From Akkermansiaceae bacterium (GTDB lineage: Bacteria; Verrucomicrobiota; Verrucomicrobiia; Verrucomicrobiales; Akkermansiaceae): a stretch of 64,000 bases of DNA. Below the pieces are notes generated by a model. That model was not told the origin of the DNA. It ran no database searches and saw only the letters and a program-made list of their open reading frames with translations. The translations under genes and the position numbers were made by a program. Where the stretch lies: NCBI GenBank assembly GCA_018402445.1, contig JAGYIT010000007.1, positions 868,001 to 932,000 on the forward strand, read 5' to 3'. Positions 26,915 through 35,905 of the stretch are shown here, one piece after another; positions within the stretch are counted from its first letter, which is position 1; every line of letters begins with the position of its first letter.

Positions 26915-27904
26915 TCACAAGATCAGCATGCAATCGCCGTAGGAATAGAAGCGGTATCTCTCCGCGACGGCTTGGCGGTAGGCTTCGAGGACAAGCTCGC
27001 GGCCGGCGAAAGCGGAGACAAGCATGATAAGGGTGGATTGCGGGAGGTGGAAATTGGTAAGCAACGCGTCCACCGCCTGGAAGTGGTAGGGTGGGTGGAG
27101 GAAGATGTCGGTCGCGCCGGAGAGCGCGGCGTCCGGAGCGATGCGTTGCCCGCCGCCCGCCAAGGACTCCAGCACGCGCGTCACGGTCGTGCCGACGGCG
27201 AACGCGCGCCCAGCGGTATTGATGCGAGACGCCGCCTCCGGAGTAACGGAATATTTTTCCGAGTGCATGATGTGCTCGCCGATGTGATCCACGGAAACCG
27301 GTCGGAAAGTGCCGACGCCTACATGCAGGGTGATGAAATCGTGGTCGATGCGGGAGAGGATTTCCGGCGTGAAATGCAGGCCGGCGGTCGGCGCGGCGAT
27401 GGCTCCCTCCTCTTTCGCGAAGACCGTCTGGTAGCGCTCCTTGTCGGAATCCTCGTCCTCGCGCCCCATGTAATGCGGCAGCGCGAGGTGGCCGAGGGCG
27501 TCGAGATCGGGCGCGGACTCCCATTGGATGATGCGGTCGCCGTTCTTCAGCACTTCCACTACGTTTCCCGTAATTCCGCCGACGGCGACGCTGCGCCCGA
27601 CCTTCATCCGCTTGCCGGGCTTGGCGAGGCAGCGCCAGAGGGTGGGGGAGGGTCGGTCGAGGCAGAGGAGTTCGGTGCGCCCGTCGTCGGAAAACAAGCG
27701 GGCGGGGATCACGCGGGTGTTGTTGAGGACGAGTAGGTCGCGGGGCTTCATGTGATCCGCGAAATCGGCGAAGCGGCCGTGCGTGATGCTGCCATCCTTG
27801 CGGTCGATCACCAGCATCCGGGAGGCGGCACGATTCGGCAAAGGCCGCGAGGCGATCAGCTCGGGCGGGAGGTGGTAATCGTAATCTTTGGTGAGGAGGG
27901 ACAT
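26915..27904 (-). CDS. queA: S-adenosylmethionine:tRNA ribosyltransferase-isomerase
   Basis: 329 aa. QueA adds the epoxycyclopentane ring to 7-aminomethyl-7-deazaguanine in queuosine tRNAs. Family motifs: YDYHLPPELIASRPL at the start, DHMKPRDLLVLNNTRVIPAR, EGAIAAPTAGLHFTPE, HVGVGTFRPV and TNFHLPQSTLIMLVSAFAG. The length is close to the family norm. Confidence 0.95.
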   Translation of the reverse strand: MSLLTKDYDYHLPPELIASRPLPNRAASRMLVIDRKDGSITHGRFADFADHMKPRDLLVLNNTRVIPARLFSDDGRTELLCLDRPSPTLWRCLAKPGKRMKVGRSVAVGGITGNVVEVLKNGDRIIQWESAPDLDALGHLALPHYMGREDEDSDKERYQTVFAKEEGAIAAPTAGLHFTPEILSRIDHDFITLHVGVGTFRPVSVDHIGEHIMHSEKYSVTPEAASRINTAGRAFAVGTTVTRVLESLAGGGQRIAPDAALSGATDIFLHPPYHFQAVDALLTNFHLPQSTLIMLVSAFAGRELVLEAYRQAVAERYRFYSYGDCMLIL

Positions 27905-27931
27905 CTGTTAGGGCGATGGAGGGGGGAAATC

Positions 27932-28027
27932 AACCACAGATGGACGCAGATACACGCAGATGGAAGAGAAGAAGGATACTCATAAGTTCTTTTCCATTAA
28001 CGTCCATCTGCTTCCATCTGCGGTTCA
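27932..28027. repeat. Inverted pair of GATGGACGCAGAT-type repeats
   Basis: Left arm ACCACAGATGGACGCAGATA with CACGCAGATGGAAGAGAAG (27934-27972) and right arm TTCCATTAACGTCCATCTGC plus TTCCATCTGCGGTTC (27991-28026) are near-complementary, giving a long imperfect hairpin. A single arm of the same family is at 37163-37204. The right arm also encodes the last residues (NEPQMEADGR) of the neighbouring glycosidase gene. Confidence 0.75.
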
Positions 28028-30108
28028 TTCATCTTCATGTTGTGTTCGAGGGCGCGTGCGGCAGCGGGTTCGCCGGATACGCGGAAGAGGGTGCGGGTGA
28101 GGTTCGGGCCGCAGCGTTCGGTGGCGATGAGGATGCGGTTTCCGTCCTTTTCTAGATCCCATGCGGACGTTTCCCCGGCGGGGTTCCAGCCTTTTGCAAG
28201 AAGGGTTTGGAGGTAATGGTTGCGGAATTTCGTTTCATCGCCGGGGATGCCGAATTCGTGGGTTGTTCCGAGTTCCGTGAAGTCGGGCTTCTGGAACTGC
28301 GGCATGATCCAGCGGCTTCTTGCCCAGCGGCGTGCGGCGGGCTGGAGGATTTCCAGGAGTCGTAGCAGGAACTCGGCGCGCGGCGTGCGGAACGCGGAAT
28401 CGATGGGGCGCAGCGGCAACATGCGGTTCACGATGGACTGGTATCCCGCCTGTCCCATGGCTCCGTGATAGATGATGGAGCCGCCGCCGACACGCACGGC
28501 ACCGCCGCCATAGACGAAGCCCTGCCAGCGCGCCTCGCCGTTATTCCCGAAGCGCTCCGGGTGCTTGGCTTGCAATAGCTTCTCCGCTTTTCCGTAGCCT
28601 AGCTGCTGTTTCAGGAATGTGACGATGGAAGGCCTGCGCCAATGCCAGACGAACGCGCCCGGCAAGAAGGCGAGGCGATGCCCCTTGTCGCTGAGCCGCC
28701 AGCAGAAATCGACGTCGTCGCCTGCGGTTCGGAACAGGGGATCGAAACCGCCGACCGCATGGAAGACCTCGCGGCGGACGGCGATGTTGCAGCCGGGGAG
28801 ATGTTCGGCGCGGGTGTCGTCGAGAAGGACGTGGCTGGGCGCGCCCGGCGCGGCGCGGATCACTGACTCGCGTTCGCTGCGGGCGGGCGGCGGCAGGTTT
28901 GGGCCACCGGCGGCGGAGATCGCCGGATCGTGGAAGGCGCGGTCGAGGCGGACGAGCCATTCGTGGTCGGGTTCGCAATCGTCGTCGGTGAAGGCGAGGA
29001 TCTGTCCGTTGGCCGCATCTGCGCCGACGTTCCGTGCGGCGCTGAGGCCGGAGGGTGGAATGGAGATGAGGCGGACATCGGGGAATTTCGCGGCGACCAG
29101 CGCGGCGGTGCCGTCGGTCGAGCCATCATCGACGACGATGGTCTCGAAAGGCTGTCCGTCCATCCGCGCGATGGCCGCGAGGCATGAGGCGATGCGTTTG
29201 CCGCCGTTGCGGGTGCAGACGATTACGGAAAAGGTGTGGGCTGGCGGCGGCGGGGGATTGGCCTTGAAACTACTACAAACCTCGTAGGATGGCTTTTCGC
29301 TCCCGTCGCGGTCGGTGAGGCCGAAATCCCAGTCGAGGATTTCACGCCCGTTGTTGAGCCAGAGATCACACCACGCATAGGCCGTGAAGCCGGCGGTTTC
29401 CTCGCGATGGGAGATTTCCAAGGCCCAGCCGAGCGTTTCCGCCTGTTTTTCCGGGGTGTTCCGGGCGGAGTCCATGCCGAACTCGGACACCACGAGCGGG
29501 CGGTCTCCGGCGATGTTCTGCAGGCGGCGCAGGTAGGCGGCGTAGGCTTCCTTTTCTTCCAGGTAGATATTGAAGGCGGAGAAATCGGCGTTGCCGGGCT
29601 CTAGGTATTCGGTGGAGGGGTAGTTCGCGTAGGCGAAAAGGAGATAGGGCGCGATTCTCTTGCCGAGATCGATGAGACCCTCGACCGCCTCGCGCACGGC
29701 GGCGGGCCCCATCCATCGGACGAGATCGGCCGGAATTTCATTGCCGACATAGACCCCGGCGAGCGCGGGGTGCGCGGCGTGTTTCCCCAACCACTCCGCG
29801 AGATGGATGCGCGCGGAGGAGAAGATGGATGGTTTGGAGAGGAAATCCTCGTAATGGTTCCAGCGCAGCCCTGCGAACACCATCAAGCCTGCGCGATGCG
29901 CTTCATCGAGAAGAGATGAAGCGGGCATTTCGAACATGCGTATCGTGTCGAATCCCGCAGCGCGAATTTTCGCGAAATCATCGGAAAGAGGAAACGCCTT
30001 TTCCGGTGGGAAGGGGCCGTAGGTGACGGCCTTCATCCAAAACCGCTTTCCGGACCGGCGGAAAAATTTCCCGTCGGTTTCGAGGCAAGGTTGGTGCGGT
30101 GCCGCCAC
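27997..30108 (-). CDS. Glycoside hydrolase-like and GT2 glycosyltransferase fusion
   Basis: 703 aa. Residues ~10-275 form a TIM-barrel glycosidase-like domain (clan A type): GNEIP (~124) fits the acid/base Glu and LVVSEFGMD (~207) the nucleophile Glu. After a Pro-rich hinge (NPPPPPAHTF, ~287) a family 2 glycosyltransferase follows: VDDGSTDGT (~325), AFTDDDCEPD (~372, DXD metal site) and GDDVDFCWRL (~460). A ~180-aa tail lacks clear membrane helices. A glycan-cutting and a glycan-building domain in one chain suggests exopolysaccharide remodelling. There is no signal peptide, so it is likely cytoplasmic. Its last residues come from a dispersed repeat. Confidence 0.85.
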   Translation of the reverse strand: MAAPHQPCLETDGKFFRRSGKRFWMKAVTYGPFPPEKAFPLSDDFAKIRAAGFDTIRMFEMPASSLLDEAHRAGLMVFAGLRWNHYEDFLSKPSIFSSARIHLAEWLGKHAAHPALAGVYVGNEIPADLVRWMGPAAVREAVEGLIDLGKRIAPYLLFAYANYPSTEYLEPGNADFSAFNIYLEEKEAYAAYLRRLQNIAGDRPLVVSEFGMDSARNTPEKQAETLGWALEISHREETAGFTAYAWCDLWLNNGREILDWDFGLTDRDGSEKPSYEVCSSFKANPPPPPAHTFSVIVCTRNGGKRIASCLAAIARMDGQPFETIVVDDGSTDGTAALVAAKFPDVRLISIPPSGLSAARNVGADAANGQILAFTDDDCEPDHEWLVRLDRAFHDPAISAAGGPNLPPPARSERESVIRAAPGAPSHVLLDDTRAEHLPGCNIAVRREVFHAVGGFDPLFRTAGDDVDFCWRLSDKGHRLAFLPGAFVWHWRRPSIVTFLKQQLGYGKAEKLLQAKHPERFGNNGEARWQGFVYGGGAVRVGGGSIIYHGAMGQAGYQSIVNRMLPLRPIDSAFRTPRAEFLLRLLEILQPAARRWARSRWIMPQFQKPDFTELGTTHEFGIPGDETKFRNHYLQTLLAKGWNPAGETSAWDLEKDGNRILIATERCGPNLTRTLFRVSGEPAAARALEHNMKMNEPQMEADGR

Positions 30109-30161
30109 GTGCGGAGACTAGATGGAAGCCGCGCCGGGATGGAACGGAAATCGGCGAGCGA

Positions 30162-31127
30162 TCACGCCAATGCGGGTTCCCGGTCCGGCAGGATGGGGGC
30201 GAGGGGGGAGAGGCCGAGTTTGGCGAGCAAGACCTGGTCTTTCTCTACGGAGGGGTTTTTGGCGGTGAGGAGCTTGTCGCCGTAGAAGATCGAGTTCGCG
30301 CCGGCGAAGAAGCAGAGCGCCTGCGCCTCGTCGGAAAGGCGGGTGCGGCCGGCGGAGAGGCGGACTTTCGCATTGGGGATCGCGATGCGGGTGACGGCGA
30401 TCATGCGGACGATATCGAAGGTATCGATCTGCGGGTTTTCCGCCAGCGGCGTGCCGGGCATGGGCATGAGGGAGTTGATCGGCACGGACTCCGGCTGGGG
30501 ATCGAAGTTCGAGATGACCTCGAACATGCGGAGGCGGTCGGTGATCGTTTCCCCGAGGCCGAGGATGCCGCCGCAGCAGACGGACATGCCGGCGTCCTGT
30601 ACGTTCTGGATGGTGCGCAGGCGATCCTCGTAGGTGTGGGTGGTGACGATGTTGGGGTAGTGCTCGGGGGAGGTGTCGAGGTTGTGGTTGTAGGCGGTGA
30701 CGCCCGCTTCTTTGAGCCGCTTCGCTTCCTCGGGGCCGAGTTCTCCGAGGGTGACGCAGACCTCCATGCCGAGTTTGGAAACGTCCTGGATGATGTCGAT
30801 GACTTGCTCAAAACGTTGCGTGCCGCCGCGCACGCCGCGCCAAGCCGCGCCCATGCAGAAGCGGGTGGAGCCGGTCTCGGCGGCGACCTTGGCGCGCTCG
30901 AGGATGTCGCATTTCGCCATCAGGCGCTCGGACTCCACGCCGGATTTGTAGCGGGCGGATTGGGCGCAGTAGGAGCAATCCTCGGAGCAGCCGCCGGTCT
31001 TGATGGAGAGCAGGGTGCAGAGTTGGACTTCGGGTTCGGCCCAGTTTTCCTCATGCACCGCGCGGGATTTTTGGATGAGTTCGAAAAACGGGAGGGAGTG
31101 AAGGTTTTGGAGTTCGGAGAGGGTCAT
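30162..31127 (-). CDS. bioB: Biotin synthase
   Basis: 321-aa radical SAM enzyme inserting sulfur into dethiobiotin. The cluster motif is GGCSEDCSYCAQS (CxxxCxxC); further motifs are FCMGAAWR, YNHNLDTSPE, CCGGILGLGET and MPMPGTPL, with the 2Fe-2S ligand Arg in RLSAGRTRL. The ATG at 31127 (MTLSELQNLHSLP) is the start; a TTG five codons upstream is in a repeat tract. No other bio genes are nearby. Confidence 0.95.
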   Translation of the reverse strand: MTLSELQNLHSLPFFELIQKSRAVHEENWAEPEVQLCTLLSIKTGGCSEDCSYCAQSARYKSGVESERLMAKCDILERAKVAAETGSTRFCMGAAWRGVRGGTQRFEQVIDIIQDVSKLGMEVCVTLGELGPEEAKRLKEAGVTAYNHNLDTSPEHYPNIVTTHTYEDRLRTIQNVQDAGMSVCCGGILGLGETITDRLRMFEVISNFDPQPESVPINSLMPMPGTPLAENPQIDTFDIVRMIAVTRIAIPNAKVRLSAGRTRLSDEAQALCFFAGANSIFYGDKLLTAKNPSVEKDQVLLAKLGLSPLAPILPDREPALA

Positions 31128-31130
31128 GGA

Positions 31131-31165
31131 AACAAATTTCAAATTTCAAATTTCAAACCTCAAGC
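31131..31165. repeat. AAATTTCAAATTTC dispersed tract
   Basis: Three tandem copies of AAATTTC at ~31134-31155 followed by AAACCTCAAGCAAGAGG, directly upstream of the bioB start. Same family as the tracts at 16080, 18541 and 26135. Confidence 0.65.
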
Positions 31166-31184
31166 AAGAGGTAAGGTAAAAGAA

Positions 31185-31868
31185 TCAGCGCACCCATCCG
31201 CCGAAGCCTTTGGGCATTTCGCCGTGGCCGACCATGGTGTAGAGGGTTTTGCCGTTCGCGCCCTCGAGCGGGATGCCCATGTGGCGTTTCCATGCGGCGG
31301 ACATGGATTGGCCGGTGTGGCAGCCCCAGGATTTGCAGTAGGCGTTGGGGGCGAAGATCGATGATTTCAGGCGCGGGATATCGCGCTCGTGGAGCCATGA
31401 GGTGGAAACGGCCATGATGTCGCTGCCATAGTCGAACATGAATGCGTATTTGTTGGAGTGGCCGAAGTAGTCGTAGGTGAGCACGGAGCGGCGTGGGCGG
31501 GCGTTGATTTTGTTGATGTAGTCGCCGGTGGTGGTGAACCAGATCAGGGTTGCGCGGCGTTTCGTCGCCTGCTCGGTGATCCATGTGGTGTAGGGCTTGC
31601 CGTCCTCGCGACCGCGCGCCTCGTATCCGGGGCGGTGCACGAGCCACACCAGCGGCGCGTCCTTTCCGTAGGCGAGGCGGATCTCCGCCATGCGCAGTGT
31701 GGAGGCGCGGACGAAATTGGCCCACCAGCGGTCGTGACGGTCGTCCTCTACGCGCAGGTCTTCCCATTGCCGCAGGGCAGGGCCGCCGCAGACGATCACG
31801 TGTTCGGCGCGGCTGGCCTGGATCAGCAGGAAAAGGCAGGCGAGCAGGGCTTTGAGCGGGCGAAGCAT
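31185..31868 (-). CDS. Secreted protein, possible caspase-like (clan CD) fold
   Basis: 227 aa with a signal peptide (LLACLFLLIQASRA). Not assigned to a named family. Notable are a GHS in VLTYDYFGHSNKYAFMFDYG (~137) and a SWGCHTG (~180) preceded by APNAYC, in the order and spacing (His, then Cys ~45 residues later) seen in clan CD peptidases and CHAT-like domains. IWFTTTGDYINKIN before the His fits a preceding strand. If correct it is a periplasmic Cys/His hydrolase. Existence as a gene is well supported; the fold is inference. Confidence 0.65.
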   Translation of the reverse strand: MLRPLKALLACLFLLIQASRAEHVIVCGGPALRQWEDLRVEDDRHDRWWANFVRASTLRMAEIRLAYGKDAPLVWLVHRPGYEARGREDGKPYTTWITEQATKRRATLIWFTTTGDYINKINARPRRSVLTYDYFGHSNKYAFMFDYGSDIMAVSTSWLHERDIPRLKSSIFAPNAYCKSWGCHTGQSMSAAWKRHMGIPLEGANGKTLYTMVGHGEMPKGFGGWVR

Positions 31869-31934
31869 GGCGGAAAGTATCGCTTGAGGCGGCGGGGGGT
31901 CAATCGGGAAGCGCCGGGAGGCTTCGGTGGCGTT

Positions 31935-32276
31935 CTAACGGTTCGTGTCGAAACGGAGCACGCGTTCCCCTTCGCGGTAATAGTTGAGGCGGTCGCGCGC
32001 CTGGACTTCGAGATACACGGGATCCTCACGCAGCGCCTGGAGTTCGATGCGCTTGTGATCCTTGCGGGCGAGTGTTTCCGCCTCGCGTTCCCGGGTGGCG
32101 TTGAGCTTGGCCTGCAGTTTCTCATATTCCTTTTTCTGCGGGACCGCGAAGGCCGTGATCATGAGGCCGAAGGCGACGGCCATGCAGACATAGAGCATGC
32201 GGTTGACCGCCTGAACGAGGCGGATTCTGGTCTCGATGCGTGCGAGTTGCTTGGCTGTGAAACGCTTTTTCGACAT
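31935..32276 (-). CDS. FtsB/DivIC-type septum formation protein
   Basis: 113 aa: short cytoplasmic N-terminus, one membrane helix (MLYVCMAVAFGLMITAFAVP, ~28-47), a coiled coil (KKEYEKLQAKLNATREREAETLA) and a C-terminal PVYLEVQARDRLNYYREGERVLRF motif, the classical FtsB/DivIC layout. It should act in the FtsQLB divisome complex. Monocistronic here. Confidence 0.85.
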   Translation of the reverse strand: MSKKRFTAKQLARIETRIRLVQAVNRMLYVCMAVAFGLMITAFAVPQKKEYEKLQAKLNATREREAETLARKDHKRIELQALREDPVYLEVQARDRLNYYREGERVLRFDTNR

Positions 32277-32394
32277 CCCTTGGGCGGATTAAACACCCGT
32301 TGAGGCTGTATTGTCAAGGAAGCCGAATCAATCGGGTTGCGATTTTTTCCGGGAAAATCCTGTATTTTCCTGAGGAAAATCTCACAGTGGAGTC

Positions 32395-32904
32395 ATGGAA
32401 CTCGCGGAAACCTCAGGAGAGTTGTTGAACGAAAGCGGGCCTACCGTTTCCAACGGGCCGAGGGTTGAGATGGCGACCTTGGATGATCTGCCCGCGCTAA
32501 CCGAGTTGGTGATGGATTTGTTCTCAACCTCCGGTGATTTCCGGCCGAACCGTGAGGCGCAGGAAAGGGGGTTGCGTTTGATCCTTGAGCAGCCGAGCCG
32601 GGGACGAATCGCGGTGGTGCGCAACGATGACCGGATCTTCGGGATGGTGAACATGCTTTTCACGATCTCCACCGCGCGCGGCGGCTTCGTGATCTTGATG
32701 GAGGACGTGGTGATCCATCCCCACCACCGCGGCCAGGGTTACGGCACAATGCTTGTGGATCACGTGGTCGAATTCGCGAAGCAAAAGCGCTTTCTCCGCA
32801 TTACGTTGCTGACCGACAAAATCAGCGCGGAGAGCCAGGAGTTTTTCCGCAAGCAGGGGTTCGAGTATTCGAACATGATCCCGATGCGGCGTCTGATCGA
32901 GTGA
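32395..32904 (+). CDS. GNAT-family N-acetyltransferase
   Basis: 169 aa. The acetyl-CoA binding motif A is VVIHPHHRGQGYGTMLVDHV (~102-121, Q/RxxGxG/A), and the C-terminal SAESQEFFRKQGFEYSNM segment matches the family end. Residues 1-20 are an unconserved leader, and a GTG or ATG further in (MATLDDLPAL, ~26) could be the real start. The substrate is unknown. Confidence 0.85.
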   Translation: MELAETSGELLNESGPTVSNGPRVEMATLDDLPALTELVMDLFSTSGDFRPNREAQERGLRLILEQPSRGRIAVVRNDDRIFGMVNMLFTISTARGGFVILMEDVVIHPHHRGQGYGTMLVDHVVEFAKQKRFLRITLLTDKISAESQEFFRKQGFEYSNMIPMRRLIE

Positions 32905-32913
32905 GCCTGCGGG

Positions 32914-33867
32914 TCACTCGAAGCAGCGATCCAGCACGGGCTGGAGTGCTTCGCCGATGGCGGTTCCCTCGGTCACGAAGCGGAGGGATTTCGCAGCCGT
33001 GGGGATGTGCTGGCGGTACCATTGGTCGCTGCGGTTCTCGAGGATGTTACCGAAAGCGCCGAGCGCCTGCATGAGGCGTTGGGCGGCGCATTGGTGGAAA
33101 AGGGTTCTCTCGGGGCGCTCGTCGGAAATTTCCTCCCAGAGATCCAACAGGGCATCCCGCTCATCCTCGGAGTGATCCATGTAGGGATCGAAAACGAGGG
33201 ATGCGAGATCGTATTCTTGACGGCCGCGGCGCAGGCCTTGGAAGTCGATCATATAGAGTTTCCCATCCTTGATCAGAAGGTTCTGGGATTGGAAATCCCG
33301 GTGGACGAGGTGCTTGTGGGTCGCCCCCAGCGCCTCCGCCAGCTCCACGAACGCCTCATCCTGTTCCAGCGGGACGGGACTCATTTTCAGGAAATCCTCT
33401 ACGAAATGGTCGAAGAAATACCGCTGCTCCCAGCGGTAGAGCGCGGCGTCGAAGGGCGGCATGAGTTCGAAATCCTTCGGCACTTTCGCGTAAAAAAGGC
33501 GGTCGATCTGTTGGAGCGCGGACTTGTAGAAAGGCAGACGTTTCTTGAACGGTTTGTCCTTCAAGGAGAGGAGATCCGTATCGCCGAGATCCTCGACGAG
33601 CGCGACATTATGCTGGGATCGGTCGTAGAGGATTTTCGGAACATTGAAGCGGGATTTTATGAGAAGCTCGGCGACTGGCACGAACTGGGCGTTATCCTCC
33701 CGCTCGTCCGTCCAGTGGATGCCGATGAAATCGTCGTGCACGGGGGTCTTCACCCGCACGATGGTGCGGCCCGATGCTCCGCGCTTGATGGGAACCATGG
33801 TGATTGGCGTGGTGGGATCGACTTCAAGATATTGGCGGGCGGTGGAGAGGATGGCTTCTGTGGACAT
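32914..33867 (-). CDS. Aminoglycoside phosphotransferase-fold sugar kinase (AmgK-like)
   Basis: 317 aa from the ATG at 33867 (MSTEAILSTARQYLE). The kinase-like fold shows VALVEDLGDTDL (hinge), HLVHRDFQSQNLLI (catalytic loop; HRD with Asp) and MIDFQGLRRG (metal-binding D in place of DFG). The family includes the cell-wall anomeric sugar kinase AmgK and choline/aminoglycoside kinases; AmgK-type peptidoglycan recycling is most likely for a chromosomal gene, but no murU partner is adjacent. Confidence 0.82.
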   Translation of the reverse strand: MSTEAILSTARQYLEVDPTTPITMVPIKRGASGRTIVRVKTPVHDDFIGIHWTDEREDNAQFVPVAELLIKSRFNVPKILYDRSQHNVALVEDLGDTDLLSLKDKPFKKRLPFYKSALQQIDRLFYAKVPKDFELMPPFDAALYRWEQRYFFDHFVEDFLKMSPVPLEQDEAFVELAEALGATHKHLVHRDFQSQNLLIKDGKLYMIDFQGLRRGRQEYDLASLVFDPYMDHSEDERDALLDLWEEISDERPERTLFHQCAAQRLMQALGAFGNILENRSDQWYRQHIPTAAKSLRFVTEGTAIGEALQPVLDRCFE

Positions 33868-34064
33868 GGGCGGCGCTGTCTTAGCATGGTTTCGCCTTCG
33901 CGCCAGATAGATCGAGGGAAATTTCTCGGGTATGATCGGTTTCGGATAGCGTTGGAAATCCACCGGCAGATGGGTTCTCTGCACGATGTGGATATTTCAT
34001 ATCCCGCGTCCATCAGTTGCGGCAGGATGCATACATTTTCCGCCGCTGATTTGCGAAAGTGCGT

Positions 34065-34241
34065 TTACAGTTCGCCCTCGATCAGATCTTCCAGCGTCTG
34101 GCGCTTGCGGATCAGGGTCGCATCGCTGCCCTCGACGAGGATCTCGGCGGGGAAGGGGCGGGAGTTGTAGTTGGATGCCATGACGAAGCCGTAGGCACCG
34201 GCCGACATGAGCGCGACCGCGTTGCCCGGCTCGAAATCGGG
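34065..34241 (-). pseudogene. Duplicated 3' end of lysA
   Basis: About 177 bp align to the 3' end of the intact lysA (44605-44781) in the same orientation. Positions 34072-34217 are identical to 44612-44757. At the outer edges differences appear: the last two codons are GAA CTG here and GAG TTG there (both Glu-Leu), and upstream FEPGNAVAL replaces FQPGDAVAL. Homology fades beyond 34241. There is no start, so it is not a gene; it is the far copy of a direct repeat bracketing the block 34242-44604. Confidence 0.95.
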
Positions 34242-34286
34242 TGGGAGGATTCGCCGGCCAGGACAGGCAATGTCCGTGCATGAGAG

Positions 34287-35753
34287 TCAGCGGTTGGATG
34301 GGACGGTCTGAGGTTTGTAGTCTTTTCCCGACCAGCTATCGAGTACCGAGCGTTGCCATGCTTCCAGGGCGGTTCGCATCTCGGAGGCCTGATCCGGTAG
34401 TGATGCGGAAAGATCCTTCGACTCCATCGGATCGTCTGCCAAGTTGTAGAGTTCGATGACCGCTTGCTGGTCGGCTTTCTGGATGCGGTGCAATTTCCAT
34501 GGCCAGTCGTTCCACGCCGCATGGCCACGCAACGCATCCGCGCCGAAGTTAGGGAAATTCCTCACGTTTTTCAGAAGCCGGCCAGGAAAAGGAGTCGGCT
34601 TGCCCGCCTGCTGGGCCTCCATCAGCTTTCGTATGATAGCGTCGCTATGGGTCGATTGGCCTGCCGTGTGTCCATGCCAGAAGCCCATTGGAGGTCGTTG
34701 CGTCCGGGTACGGGCGATAACCGGCGCGAGGTCGATGCCATCCAGCGGCGGTTGGTCGTTCACATTGGCTCCTGCGATGGCGAGCAGGGTCGGGTAGAGG
34801 TCCGATGTGAAGGCGGGCGTCTCGATCACCTGATGGTTGAATTTCGTCGGCCATTCGAGGATGGCGGGAACACGCAGCCCACCCTCGTAGATGCTGCCTT
34901 TTTGGGCGCGGCCGCCGGAAGAACTGTGTACGAGCCCCCCGTTGTCGCTGCAATAGAACAACAGAGTGTTGTCCGCGATCCGTAGTTCCCGCAGGCGCTT
35001 CCGCAGGCGCCCGACCTGCTGATCCAACAAGGTGATTTCACGGAAATATCCGGCGTTCTGCGGGTCGTCGCTCTCATACAAATCATCAGCGTCAGCGATG
35101 GACGGCAGTTCTTCGTGCGGATCGTGGGGCGAGGGAAACCATGTGACCACGAACATCGGGCTGTCTCCGTCGAAATGCTCGTCGAGAAAGCGGATCGCCT
35201 CGTCCATCGTGACCACGCTTCCGCTCCCCGTTGATTGCTCATACCGGCCGTTGCGGCTCAAATACGGATCATTGTCGTAGAAATTGAGTGCCGAAAGCCA
35301 CACATCGAAACCGGCGCCGCCCGGGTTGGTCGGGGTTTCCGGTTGGACGGAGCCAATGTGCCATTTCCCGAAGTGGGCGGTGACATACCCTGCGGACTTC
35401 AGCGCCTCGCCGATTGTCTTCTCATCAGGCCGCATGTAATGGCCGTGGTCGGGCACGTTGCTGCGGAAAGGGTGGCGTCCGGTCATCACGCTGGCACGGG
35501 TCGGTGAACACACCGGTGCGGCGGCGTAGAAGCGTTTGAAGACCACCCCTTTCTTCGCCATTTCATCCAGGTTCGGCGTCATCAGGAACGGGTGCCCGGT
35601 GAAGCCACAGTCGCCGTATCCTTGGTCATCGGCCATGATGAGCAGGATGTTTGGCTTGCGAACGTCGCCGGCTGCGTCACTGCTGGATGCCGGGAAACTT
35701 GTGAAAATCAAAAGAAGTAGGCAAATTACATGCGGTGGGATTTTGGGCATCAT
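34287..35753 (-). CDS. Secreted sulfatase (formylglycine type)
   Basis: 488 aa with a signal peptide (VICLLLLIFTSFPASSSDA). The metal site MADDQGYGD (~40) and the activation signature CSPTRASVMTGRHPFR (~82) are intact, with Cys as the residue to be converted to formylglycine; GKWHIGS (~130), PSPHDPHEE and YCSDNGG (~268) complete the active site. Exported, acting on sulfated glycans. Its codon and base composition is a little more AT-rich than the housekeeping genes around the block. It lies in the block bracketed by lysA 3' repeats. Confidence 0.93.
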   Translation of the reverse strand: MMPKIPPHVICLLLLIFTSFPASSSDAAGDVRKPNILLIMADDQGYGDCGFTGHPFLMTPNLDEMAKKGVVFKRFYAAAPVCSPTRASVMTGRHPFRSNVPDHGHYMRPDEKTIGEALKSAGYVTAHFGKWHIGSVQPETPTNPGGAGFDVWLSALNFYDNDPYLSRNGRYEQSTGSGSVVTMDEAIRFLDEHFDGDSPMFVVTWFPSPHDPHEELPSIADADDLYESDDPQNAGYFREITLLDQQVGRLRKRLRELRIADNTLLFYCSDNGGLVHSSSGGRAQKGSIYEGGLRVPAILEWPTKFNHQVIETPAFTSDLYPTLLAIAGANVNDQPPLDGIDLAPVIARTRTQRPPMGFWHGHTAGQSTHSDAIIRKLMEAQQAGKPTPFPGRLLKNVRNFPNFGADALRGHAAWNDWPWKLHRIQKADQQAVIELYNLADDPMESKDLSASLPDQASEMRTALEAWQRSVLDSWSGKDYKPQTVPSNR

Positions 35754-35905
35754 TGTTCTGTATCTTGTTTGCTTGTTTGCCGGTGCGGCGACGGATTGGA
35801 TGACATGGAATGATGTGGAAATATGTATGCACCCGCGATGGTGTCATGGATGGACTATTCTACCGGACAGGGGGCGGAGCATTTTTTCGCAACATCACGC
35901 ATGTC

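Noticed and set aside
30099..31364. 421-aa plus-strand frame across bioB
   Set aside because: Antisense of biotin synthase and its flanks; no domain, and it runs through a repeat tract.
34242..34286. Transposon end or integrase attachment core next to the lysA remnant
   Set aside because: A 12-bp complementarity (GCCAGGACAGGC) to lysA at 44798-44809 was noted, but there is no inverted-repeat pair or target duplication to support an IS end.
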